Source of the DNA: Candidatus Thiosymbion ectosymbiont of Catanema sp. Cochon2018 | GTDB lineage: Bacteria > Pseudomonadota > Gammaproteobacteria > Chromatiales > Chromatiaceae | DNA: 64,000 nucleotides | Assembly: GCA_011392765.1 (NCBI GenBank) | Contig: WYCW01000001.1 | Coordinates: 1,677,714 to 1,741,713 of the forward strand | Direction: 5' to 3' | Notes under the pieces: generated by a model | Databases searched by the model: none | Told to the model about the DNA's origin: nothing | Seen by the model: only the letters and a program-made list of their open reading frames with translations | Translations under genes and position numbers: made by a program | Shown: positions 51,879 through 59,424 of the stretch, piece by piece | Position numbering within the stretch: the first letter of the stretch is position 1 | How the letters are laid out: each line of letters starts with the position of its first letter

Positions 51879-52196
51879 TTAACGATCAAATCCTAAAGCA
51901 AAATCAAGTGCTGCCTGAAGCTGTTTCATTTTGGTTAAACTCAATTTCGTGATAAATGAGCCTATCTTGGCCTTTGACACCGTTTGAATATGATCGAGAT
52001 TTATAGCACAATCATTTTTCATCCCATCTTCTATGTTCAAAATAACTTCTGATGGAATATCTCGTATCGTTGAAGTTACAGGGGCTACAGTTATTTCACT
52101 AAGAAACTCAATAGCAGAATCTCTTGTGAGTATAACAACAGGTCTTTTTTTATCCGGACTTTGAAATTTATACCATCTGATTTCACCACGCTTCAT
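51879..52196 (-). CDS. MazF/PemK-like toxin
   Basis: 105 residues from [51 protein letters not shown] (ATG 52196; MNKYGAT extends it to 52217). This is the MazF/PemK/CcdB fold: G-E-I-R/W and K-R-P-V-V-I-L motifs, then the V-A-P-V-T-S/T-T-I-R catalytic strand. It would be a sequence-specific mRNA endoribonuclease. The gene overlaps the end of the antitoxin gene upstream and is followed 64 bp later by attC 3, so the pair is a toxin-antitoxin cassette. It is AT-rich relative to the chromosome, as expected for a captured gene. Confidence 0.88.
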   Translation of the reverse strand: MKRGEIRWYKFQSPDKKRPVVILTRDSAIEFLSEITVAPVTSTIRDIPSEVILNIEDGMKNDCAINLDHIQTVSKAKIGSFITKLSLTKMKQLQAALDFALGFDR

Positions 52197-52410
52197 TGTC
52201 GCACCATACTTGTTCATTTTCTAAGTCGCTAAATTCTCCTGGTGTTACAGGGTACTTCAAATATCCCTTTCTGTGCTTTTTTTCCAAATCCTCCACTTTA
52301 GTATCGACCAATTCAATATTCATCAATACATACTCCCTCTGAATATTTTTCAGTTGGTCAAGCATGGGAATAAAAAATCCATCTTTAACTTTTTTTGCTT
52401 CGACAAGCAT
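52183..52410 (-). CDS. Antitoxin partner of the MazF-like toxin
   Basis: 75 residues, MLVEAKKVKDGFFIPMLDQLKNIQREYVLMNIELVDTKVEDLEKKHRKGYLKYPVTPGEF. It has a short N-terminal beta/AbrB-like stretch (VKDGFFIPML) and an acidic C-terminal tail typical of MazE-type antitoxins. I do not recognise a named family. It overlaps the toxin start, supporting one transcript. It starts 69 bp after the long attC-like element (52479-52723) in the reading direction. Confidence 0.7.
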   Translation of the reverse strand: MLVEAKKVKDGFFIPMLDQLKNIQREYVLMNIELVDTKVEDLEKKHRKGYLKYPVTPGEFSDLENEQVWCDNEAW

Positions 52411-52478
52411 ATGTACCCCTCTTTTTCGCTCGCACTTCCTCGAAGATTCCAGGATGCAGCAACCTTTACCGGTTTACC

Positions 52479-52723
52479 GCCTAACGGGGAGCTAACCAGC
52501 AACATCCATTGCTCCCATGGACGGGGGCAATGGATGTTTGTCTGCGTTTAGCGTCTTGACAGGCGGCGCGTTTCATATTGTAGTGACGTTTTTGTCGGAC
52601 GATTTCCTGGTTTGGTGTCTGAAACCGGTAGGGCTATCAAAGCGCCGCCGTGCATGTTCCTGTGTGCCTTCCTTCTAGTAATACTTTTTAGATTGCACTT
52701 GCTGGTTAGCTCCCCGATAAGCG
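52479..52723 (-). other. Long attC-like inverted repeat, copy 2
   Basis: Duplicate of 50688-50932 with a few substitutions in the loop. The stem-forming ends GCCTAACGGGGAGCTAACCA and TGGTTAGCTCCCCGATAAGC are unchanged. Confidence 0.55.
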
Positions 52724-52750
52724 GCGCATGGACGCGCCGCTTATCGCCAA

Positions 52751-52811
52751 GTTAACCCGCCGCCCAAAGTGCGCTAGCACTTGGGCGGTCGGGTTGAGCG
52801 CCGTGTTAGGC
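52751..52811 (-). other. attC recombination site 4 (short)
   Basis: Duplicate of attC site 2 with one change in the loop (CACTTGGGC for CACTCGGGC). It contains the stop codon of the antitoxin gene 52806-53006. Confidence 0.7.
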
Positions 52812-53006
52812 GCTCTTGTGCTTTTGTACCGGCTCGATCTCTCCTCCTCGGAGGTTGCCATACTTAAAGCGATAGCCATACTTCGACGAGACATCGACTA
52901 CTATTCGATGAGCAAGCTCAAAATACTCAGACACACTGTGATGAGCATCGGCTTCAAGTTTTTTTTGTACCTTGTCTTTTTCAGCTAGTAAAGGCGTTGT
53001 AATCAT
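52806..53006 (-). CDS. Antitoxin of PIN cassette, intact copy
   Basis: 66 residues, MITTPLLAEKDKVQKKLEADAHHSVSEYFELAHRIVVDVSSKYGYRFKYGNLRGGEIEPVQ. It has a compact helical N-terminus and basic tail; the family is not recognised. Its ATG overlaps the stop codon of the PIN toxin gene by 4 bp, so the order is toxin first and antitoxin second, the reverse of most vapBC pairs. The stop codon is part of the attC core. The role as antitoxin is inferred from position and size. Confidence 0.65.
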   Translation of the reverse strand: MITTPLLAEKDKVQKKLEADAHHSVSEYFELAHRIVVDVSSKYGYRFKYGNLRGGEIEPVQKHKSA

Positions 53007-53476
53007 GTGTCGGTCTCGGTAAAGAGTTCAAGTGGCGTTGCTATTTCTGGCGTAAATAAGTTCATGCGACTATTGATAATCCTGATGTGCTGTTTCTTAT
53101 TCGCATTGGCCAGATGGTTGCAGTTCCATGTGAGCAGAAAATCAATTTTATAGTACGACGCATATGCTAAATGGACAGCGTCCCCTGTTCGTGTCTGTGG
53201 CATCAAATAGTTCTTGATGTATGTGTCAACCATACCGACAAGCGAAACATCAGTTGGGAGCAGTGCAATCTCTGATACGCAAGCTAATATCCGTTGTTTG
53301 TTCGGATAATCTCCAGAGCTTAGCTCTGCAATGGTCTCTTCGGAGATCCATAGATCAAACTTGTGACGCTCTTGGTTCCACCATCGCTTTGTTATCTCGA
53401 TGTAAGTCCTCATGCTATCCCTTTCATCAAATAGATAACTGGGGATCGTTGTATCGAGATAAACTGATCTTTTCAC
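53003..53476 (-). CDS. PIN-domain toxin (intact copy)
   Basis: 157 residues from a GTG start. The sequence KRSVYLDTTIPSYLFDERDS carries the first PIN Asp and SEETIAELSSGDYPNKQRI the Glu. RTGDAVHLAYASYYKIDFLLTWNCNHLANA carries the D-A-x-H and T-W-N-C acidic/polar site of the 'type II toxin-antitoxin PIN' group. It would be a Mg-dependent RNase. It starts 26 bp downstream of attC 5 and is coupled to the small antitoxin gene, forming one cassette. An identical cassette with both genes broken lies 1.8 kb away. Confidence 0.88.
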   Translation of the reverse strand: MKRSVYLDTTIPSYLFDERDSMRTYIEITKRWWNQERHKFDLWISEETIAELSSGDYPNKQRILACVSEIALLPTDVSLVGMVDTYIKNYLMPQTRTGDAVHLAYASYYKIDFLLTWNCNHLANANKKQHIRIINSRMNLFTPEIATPLELFTETDT

Positions 53477-53501
53477 TTCTGGGCTCGCGAACTATTTCCG
53501 C

Positions 53502-53605
53502 GCCTAACGTTTGGGCTCAGGCGCCCAATGCCGCGTGGCACCGAGCTTGAGGGTTGCTGAGGAGCCGGACCGCGGCATTGGGTCGCCTGCAGCCGAATGT
53601 TAGGC
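53502..53605 (-). other. attC recombination site 5
   Basis: Minus-strand GCCTAACATTCGG ... CCAAACGTTAGGC with arms CCCAATGCCGCG / CGCGGCATTGGG. Same type as attC 1, 3.3 kb away, with six or so substitutions in the loop. Confidence 0.88.
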
Positions 53606-53674
53606 GAATGGGCTGTGAAAAACGACCCATCAATCGAGCCTGGCTCCTTTTCTGCCAGTTAGCCCATTTGGGTT

Positions 53675-54328
53675 CTATAGTTTTTGAATTTCTTCAATTG
53701 TCAATCCAGAAATGTCTTCAATATCTTGAATATCCATACCTTTTTGTTTCATGGCCTTTGCCATTTCTATTTTTTCTTCTTTACCCTTCTTCTCTCCAAT
53801 TTGAATTCCTTCATTTATCCCCTCTTTTAACCCCTCTGTTTTGCCTTCGTTCCTGATCCGCTCCTTGAGTTTATAAGGCAAAATCCATTTTTCGCTTTCC
53901 TGAAGTTTCTTGAAGATCCCCGCATCGACAAAGCTATAATAGGTTTCGTCGCTGATGATGAGATGATCGATTACTTCGACCTTGAGGAATTTTCCCGCCT
54001 GAATAAAATGGTCGGTGAGGTCCTGATCTTCGTAGGAAGGCATCACCTTCCCACCGGGATGGTTATGGACCATAATAACCTGAACGGCCAGCTTGTAAAT
54101 CGCCATGCGGAAGGCTTCTCTGGGGTTGATGGCCGCCATGTTGGAAGACCCTAGAGCGACCAACTCGATATAGAGGATCTTGTTCGCTTGATTCAGACCC
54201 ACCATCCAGAAGTGTTCCTGACCTTGACCAATTTTATTCTCTCTACGGAGAATCTGGCGCATGATCGGATAGATGTCTTCCGCACTATTTACGGTGACTT
54301 TCTGTTGCTTGCTTAATTTGACTTCCAT
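53675..54328 (-). CDS. RadC-like JAB-domain protein with Rpn-type tail, paralogue 2
   Basis: 217 residues, about 85 percent like the 198-residue protein at 25325 by eye. It has the same JAB metal site (HNHPGGKVMPSYEDQD) and N-terminus MEVKLSKQQKVTVNSAEDIY. Its tail is longer by a GLKEGINEGIQIGEKKGKEEKIEMAKAMKQKG insertion built from short G-x-x-E/K-G repeats, and it ends DISGLTIEEIQKL. The gene ends 69 bp before attC 5, so it may itself be a cassette gene. Its promoter region is occupied by MITE-B (54405-54546). Confidence 0.8.
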   Translation of the reverse strand: MEVKLSKQQKVTVNSAEDIYPIMRQILRRENKIGQGQEHFWMVGLNQANKILYIELVALGSSNMAAINPREAFRMAIYKLAVQVIMVHNHPGGKVMPSYEDQDLTDHFIQAGKFLKVEVIDHLIISDETYYSFVDAGIFKKLQESEKWILPYKLKERIRNEGKTEGLKEGINEGIQIGEKKGKEEKIEMAKAMKQKGMDIQDIEDISGLTIEEIQKL

Positions 54329-54404
54329 TGCAGGGCCTTGTTATAGAAGGGCCAACGCTCTTTTAACTGGCGCAGGGCACACAGAAAACGTGGTCTGTCC
54401 CTAA

Positions 54405-54546
54405 GAGCCTGTCTAAAAAGACAGTCTCTTAGTACCCCTTTGTGGCTTTGTGCCTTTGTGTGATGTTCTTCATTTCTCACACAAAGCCACGAAGACACGA
54501 AGAATTTTTCATTTTCAAATCAAGGCGTTAGTTTTTAGACAGCCTC
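54405..54546. mobile_element. MITE-B copy (142 bp)
   Basis: Ends GAGCCTGTCTAAAAA and TTTTTAGACAGCCTC, with borders TAA (54402-54404) and TGA (54547-54549). The palindromic core is as in the 3.8-, 6.0- and 11.1-kb copies. 54550-54828 beyond it holds no recognisable gene. Confidence 0.75.
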
Positions 54547-54828
54547 TGAGGTATCCCCACGAAATTGACTTTAGAATCAGTGGCTTGCGTCTTACGGCGC
54601 GGCCTGGCCCATACTAAATACCGGTTGTTGCAGTAACCGATTGATTTCAAAAGCTACTTTGTGGGGATACTTCAGAGTCTGTCCCCATTTTCTCCAGCAT
54701 AGCTTCCGATCGCCGTCTTGCAAGAAAATAGGGCTTGGCCATGGCGTGAATCTAAGAGTCACGGATCAAGACCTGACCCCATTTCCATGCCATTTCCCTC
54801 GCACATCTCAACGAGGGGGGGTGAATGG

Positions 54829-55380
54829 TTACATTGATTTAGCCATTTTCTCTTTAACATTTTCAATTTGCTTCACAATTTCTTTACGCCGCGGGTCATT
54901 GTTGTCATACCTGTATTGCAGCCTCTTTAAGTATTTCAAGGCGGTTTCGTAATTTTGGGATTCAAGATGATGTGAAGTTAGTGATAAAAGCTCCCTATTC
55001 GTTAGTTGTTCAGGAAATTCGGGGTCAGCCGCCATCATAAGCACCCAGACAAAAAAGACTACGGTCCCGCCAATAAGAGGATAAAGCTCGCCCCTTTTCT
55101 GATGGTCAGGGGATGAAACCGCAACTACTAACAAAGCAACTATACTGATGGAAATAATCGGGAGGAAGATTAACAACAATAGTTTAACTGGATGGATCTC
55201 TGCTTCAAGTTTGATCTCGAAAGAGTTTATGCCCCCGAAAATGCTCCCCAAAAAAATACCTGCGGCTAAAAACAATATCACCTTTCTGGTTTCGCGATGC
55301 TTGGGAAAAATATCTCGAACCTGAATAATGAAGGCTAATAAAGTTGCGACGCCTGTAATGTAAGTAAAGTATCGTCCCAT
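54829..55380 (-). CDS. Small inner-membrane protein with soluble helical C-terminus
   Basis: 183 residues with four hydrophobic segments (about 3-20, 33-52, 66-88, 100-117), then a TPR-like helical tail (LLSLTSHHLESQNYETALKYLKRLQYRYDNNDPRRKEIVKQIENVKEKM). No known family is recognised. It is AT-rich like the cassette genes. A GCCTAAC motif (55398-55404) lies just upstream of its start, where the end of an attC would be, so it could be a further cassette whose sites have decayed. Monocistronic. Confidence 0.65.
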   Translation of the reverse strand: MGRYFTYITGVATLLAFIIQVRDIFPKHRETRKVILFLAAGIFLGSIFGGINSFEIKLEAEIHPVKLLLLIFLPIISISIVALLVVAVSSPDHQKRGELYPLIGGTVVFFVWVLMMAADPEFPEQLTNRELLSLTSHHLESQNYETALKYLKRLQYRYDNNDPRRKEIVKQIENVKEKMAKSM

Positions 55381-55924
55381 TAGTCGATTTTGAATTGCCT
55401 AACAGGTAGTAGACGGCGCATCGCCGTGTTTAAATACGTCGAATCGCCTTATATACCACAACGATTGCTTCTTTATCAAATTCATGAATATTCCAAGAAA
55501 TTCATTTAGAAACAATGAGTTAAGATCTGTGCACGACTCGTTGCCTCGGTTTCTCCAGCGAATAACTACGGCGAACTTCCATCTAGTTCTTGATCCCTAT
55601 AGTTATCGTGTCTATGCCGGTCAGACGATACAACCCATGTAGGTTGGGGTGCAATGCCATTAAGTTAGTCGCTGGTTGCTTACCGGTGCGGAAGAGAAAA
55701 CTACGAATCACGCGAATCGGCGCGAATCCGATTCGCGGGGATTTGCGTGATTCGTAGTTTTTCCTCTGGTTTGCCGACTGGCAACGCTTAACTTAATGGC
55801 ATTGGGTTGGGGTGAGGGACGAGCCCCAACGGCTTTGGCTCGATATGGTGTCCGATTGATTACAAGCCCGACAATGGGGTTCGACCATCCCTGGTCCCAC
55901 CATGTCTATTTGGTTCTCCAGTCA
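55381..55924. other. Gene-free region with MITE-A
   Basis: 55405-55640 has no recognisable content. 55652-55804 is a MITE-A copy (next entry). The remainder is a GGTTGGGGTGAGGGACGAGCCCC string leading into the ATPase pseudogene. Confidence 0.6.
55652..55804. mobile_element. MITE-A copy (153 bp) with perfect 10-bp target duplication
   Basis: CAATGCCATTAAGTTAG to TTAACTTAATGGCATTG, flanked on both sides by GGTTGGGGTG (55642-55651 and 55805-55814). This is the cleanest copy for defining the family's ends. Confidence 0.9.
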
Positions 55925-57135
55925 CCACCCGGCATGATCCGGCGCATGAAGCCACGAACAGCGGGACGGTAAAGGTCGTATCTCCGTGACTCGGGCTCCA
56001 GACCACTCCCTTGGAAATCAGTTGATTTCGTATCGGTCCGAGAGAGGTCACCTCACGCGTCAACTCGTCGGCGATGGCCCCGGAGCGATGAGGCCCGCTC
56101 CCAATTCCGCCATGGCGCGCAAGTAGCGTTTCTCGGAGGGAGTCAAACGATCGAAGCGCACGCGGAAAAAACTCTCATCCAGGGCGGCAATAGCCGTTTC
56201 AGAGCCCCGCTCGACATCCTCTACCCCGATTGGTGAAGCGGCGGCCGCATCCCCACGCATGTTTACCCCATTCCTGCAAGAAATACGGATAGCCGCAGGT
56301 AGCCTTGATGATGAGATCCAGTCCTCTTCGCTGATCGCTACGCCCTCGGCCGCGGCTGGTTTGGCGATGGCGAGCCGCGCTGCGGCTGGTGGGGAGTGGC
56401 CCGACCTCCCGGAAATCGAACAACCGCTCCGCGTAAGACTTGGCCGTCCCATGCTTCCGCGCAGCGAGGCAACCGCACCGAGCAGTACGACCGGCGAACT
56501 GCGTATCTCCGTGACTCGGGCTCCAGACCACTCCCTTGGAAATCAGTTGATTTCGTATCGGTCCGAGAGAGGTCACCTCACGCGTCAACTCGTCGGCGAT
56601 GGCCCCGGAGCGATGAGGCCCCGGTCCCAATTCCGCCATGGCGCGCAAGTAGCGTTTCTCGGAGGGAGTCAAACGATCGAAGCGCACGCGGAAAAAACTC
56701 TCATCCAGGGCGGCAGTCGAAGTCGAGCCCGACCTCGAGATCCTGGTATTTCACCTTGAGCGCCCCGGCGAAACCGGCCAAGCCGCGCAAGGCGCGCAAG
56801 GCGCGGCGGGCCAGCTCCTGGGCCCGCTTATCGCGCGACAGCCTCAGCAATGCCCGACGCAATTCCGGCGCCAGTATAGCCGGGAGAGAGCGTCCCTCCG
56901 GCGCCTCGATCCGCAACGTCTGGATCCCTACCGCCTCGGCATCATCACGCATCCAGTCCAGCAGCACGGTCTTTCCTACGCCACGCAAGCCGATCATCAG
57001 GATGCTTTTGGTCGGTCGGCCAAGCCGCACCCGTTCCAGGGCAACTCGTACCTGCCCCCGCAGCTCATCGCGTCCGGCCAATTCCGGTGGTCGCGTTCCC
57101 GCGCCTGGGGTATAGGGGTTTCTGATCGGGTCCAT
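55925..57135 (-). pseudogene. AAA/archaeal-type ATPase gene, scrambled by an internal duplication
   Basis: The N-terminus (MDPIRNPYTPGAG ... PPELAGRDELRGQ, Walker A MIGLRGVGKTVLLDW) is intact to 56720. It then jumps into a C-terminal stretch (FDRLTPSEKRYLRAMAELG ... LISKGVVWSPSHGD). A middle part (KSYAERLFDFREVGPLP, GYPYFLQEWGKHAWG) follows, then the same C-terminal stretch again. The duplicated segment is 55977-56189 and 56502-56715 (about 213 bp). Frames change at each joint and Walker B is missing, so no functional ATPase is made. Confidence 0.85.
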
Positions 57136-57262
57136 GCTCGGAATTATAGCGAGTTTATGTAGTTTATAAAATTTCCATAAACTCGCTAAACTCACTCAAA
57201 TCGTCGGTCTGAGGCGAAGCCTCGCTAGGAATAGTAGTATCTACGCGGGCTGCATGTACTTG

Positions 57263-57517
57263 TTACGCTACACGGTGGACATCCCATCCGGGAAAAACTA
57301 AAACGGATGGGTGACACTTGAGCGCCGCAGCAAGTTGTTTTGCATGTTTCATATCTAGATTTATACGGTCACTTTCTATAGCCTCGATTGTGGATTGGGG
57401 AATACCTGTAATCCGGGCAAGCTCGTTTTGAGTCATTTCCTGTAATTCTCGGATTATGCGGACTGACTCACCTACACTGACGTCGACCTGTCTTTTGGCA
57501 ATTCTGTAATCTTTCAT
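57263..57517 (-). CDS. HigA-like helix-turn-helix antitoxin
   Basis: 84 residues, MKDYRIAKRQVDVSVGESVRIIRELQEMTQNELARITGIPQSTIEAIESDRINLDMKHAKQLAAALKCHPSVLVFPGW. The central part is a Cro/cI-type HTH (MTQNELARITGIPQSTIEAIESDR). It would bind its own promoter and neutralise a HigB/RelE-type toxin. The toxin gene lies immediately upstream and ends 1 bp before this ATG, the toxin-first order of higBA modules. The toxin seems to have lost its start, so this may be a free regulator. Confidence 0.85.
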   Translation of the reverse strand: MKDYRIAKRQVDVSVGESVRIIRELQEMTQNELARITGIPQSTIEAIESDRINLDMKHAKQLAAALKCHPSVLVFPGWDVHRVA

Positions 57518-57518
57518 G

Positions 57519-57767
57519 TCATTCCTTCCGATAGTCGTGTGCAGTGATATTAACGACCTGGACGAGAATCTGATCTTTTTCTATTCGATATATAACCCGG
57601 TATTGCCTCCCAAGTCTTGATGAGCGATGATCTTTCCATTCACCCCGCAAAGACTCATCGTGAAATCCTTTTATCAATCTGAGGCCAGAGGGGCCTGAAA
57701 TAGCTACGATATCCTTCCATTTCTCATACCGTTTCAGAATATCTTTATGGTAAGCCGCGAATTTGAC
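57519..57767 (-). pseudogene. HigB-like toxin gene lacking a start codon (5' truncated)
   Basis: In the frame ending TGA at 57519-57521 the minus strand reads VKFAAYHKDILKRYEKWKDIVAISGPSGLRLIKGFHDESLRGEWKDHRSSRL and onward to VVNITAHDYRKE, a typical HigB/RelE sequence. No ATG, GTG or TTG opens this frame where the N-terminus should be. About 10-15 codons at the 5' end are missing or altered. Extension upstream into 57800 stays open but unrelated. Confidence 0.65.
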
Positions 57768-57780
57768 GGGAAACTCTCCG

Positions 57781-58113
57781 ATGTTCGTAAATGGTCCACA
57801 TACTAAAATTCAAATAGCCCACCAAATTGCGGGTACAGAGCCATTGGGATCAATCGACTCGCCATCTCTGGCCGGCTGGGTTCCGGCAATCCCTGCCGGA
57901 ATGACGGGTTTCCTCATCCACCGTCGTTCCGGGTGGGACCCCGGAACTTAAGTCGCCCGAGATGGCAAGTCGAATCCGCCACGGAGTACCTGCAATAACA
58001 ATCGAAACTAGTAGTCAGTCAACCGTCCATTGATGTATATGGCCGTTCGAGCTTGATGCGCGCATCCTCGGTGGCGAATCGCCAATTTACATCAATAGTT
58101 TACTGCTGGACTA
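57781..58113. repeat. Gene-free palindromic repeats
   Basis: A GCCATCTCTGGCCGGCTGGG ... GGGTGGGACCCCGG segment with inverted ATGGCAAGTCGA/TCGACTCGCCAT ends (57850-57985). Then a CTAGTAGTC ... GACTACTAG pair (58008-58117) surrounds a CCGTCCATTGATGTAAAT-like inverted string. The second pair ends at the citrate synthase stop and might act as a terminator. Confidence 0.5.
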
Positions 58114-59424
58114 CTAGGTAGTCGTAGTCCGCGGGGATGTCCGTGCTTCCATCGGAACATACGGCCTTTGCTCATACCCCGTATAGATCTGCCGGGGCCG
58201 GGCGATCTTCTGCGCGGGGTCATTCACCATTTCCGTCCATTGGGCCAGCCAACCCGCGGCGCGGGGGATGGCGAACAGTACCGGAAACATATCCGTCGGG
58301 AAGCGCAGGGCTCGCAGGATGATCCCGCTGTAGAAATCCACATTGGGGTAGAGCTTGTGGGAGATGAAGTAGTCGTCCTCCAAGGCGATGCGTTCCAGCT
58401 CCAGGGCGATATCGATCAGGGGATTGCCGCCGGTCACCTCGAAGACGTCATAGGCCACCTTCTTGATGATGCTGGCCCGCGGGTCATAGCTGGTATAGAC
58501 GCGATGACCGAAGCCCATCAGCCGGATTTCGCCTTGCTTGACCCGCTCGATGTATTTGGGAACGGCGGATACGGAGCCGATCTCCTCCAGCATCCGTAAG
58601 ACGGCCTCGTTGGCGCCGCCGTGCAGGGGTCCGAACAGGGCGGCAGCGGCTGCCGCGACCGCGCTGTAGGGGTCGACGCGGGAGGAGCCGACGCTGCGCA
58701 TGGTGGCAGTGGAGCAGTTCTGCTCGTGATCGGCATGTAGCAGGAACAGCACGTCCAAGGCCCGGGACAGGGCCGGGTGTACCTCGTAGTCACGCTCGTT
58801 CATGTAATCGAGCATGTAGAGGAAATTGCCGGCGTATCCCCGGCTGATATCCGGATAGTTATGAGGGCGACCGATGCGGACCCGATAGGCAAAGGCGGCG
58901 ATCGTCGGGAGCTTTCCGAGAATACGCCAGATCTGCTTTTCTCGGACCTCGGGGTCGTCTACGTCTCTGGCCTCGCCATGAAACGTGGACATGGCGGCCA
59001 CCGAACTGATCAGGATACCCATCGGATGGGCGTCGTAACGGAAAGACTCGATAATCTGGACCAGGTTCTCGTGGATATAGGTATGCCGCATGATGCGGGT
59101 GGTCCAATGTTCGAGTTGCTCCGCGGTCGGCAATTCACCATAGAGCAGGAGGTAGGCACACTCGAGAAAGCTGCTCTTTTCGGCCAGCTCTTCGATGGGA
59201 TAGCCGCGATACCTGAGGATGCTCTTTTCCCCGTCGATATAGGTAATGGAGCTGGCGCAGGCCGCCGTGTTCATGTAGGCGGGGTCGTAACTCATCACTC
59301 CGAAATCGTCGGGGTCCAATTTGATCTGTCGCAGATCGAGGGCCCGGATGCTGCCGTTTTCCAGAGGGATCTCGTAGGTTTTTCCGTTGCGGTTGTCGGT
59401 GATGGAAAGGGAGTCTTTTTTCAT
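58114..59424 (-). CDS. gltA: Citrate synthase, hexameric Gram-negative type
   Basis: 436 residues from MKKDSLSITDNRNGKTYEIPLENGSIRALDLRQIK (ATG 59424). The extra N-terminal residues of a frame to 59556 lie in the upstream gene. Signature parts are SSITYIDGEKSILRYRGYPIEELAE, the LFGPLHGGANEAVLRML His, GFGHRVYTSYDPRA with the second His, and PNVDFYSG with the catalytic Asp. It condenses acetyl-CoA and oxaloacetate as the entry step of the TCA cycle. The ATG overlaps the stop codon of a beta-ketoacyl synthase gene (59421-59424). This linkage is not the usual gltA context and implies co-translation. Complete and probably functional. Confidence 0.95.
   Translation of the reverse strand: MKKDSLSITDNRNGKTYEIPLENGSIRALDLRQIKLDPDDFGVMSYDPAYMNTAACASSITYIDGEKSILRYRGYPIEELAEKSSFLECAYLLLYGELPTAEQLEHWTTRIMRHTYIHENLVQIIESFRYDAHPMGILISSVAAMSTFHGEARDVDDPEVREKQIWRILGKLPTIAAFAYRVRIGRPHNYPDISRGYAGNFLYMLDYMNERDYEVHPALSRALDVLFLLHADHEQNCSTATMRSVGSSRVDPYSAVAAAAAALFGPLHGGANEAVLRMLEEIGSVSAVPKYIERVKQGEIRLMGFGHRVYTSYDPRASIIKKVAYDVFEVTGGNPLIDIALELERIALEDDYFISHKLYPNVDFYSGIILRALRFPTDMFPVLFAIPRAAGWLAQWTEMVNDPAQKIARPRQIYTGYEQRPYVPMEARTSPRTTTT

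Larger units (their letters stand above)
52479..53502. repeat. 1.02-kb duplicated pair of cassettes, copy 2 (intact)
   Basis: Second copy of 50688-51710. Here both toxin and antitoxin frames are open. Confidence 0.9.

Noticed and set aside
54329..58113. Integron integrase beyond the cassette array
   Set aside because: Only a membrane protein, MITEs, an ATPase pseudogene and HigBA remnants are encoded; no tyrosine recombinase motifs.
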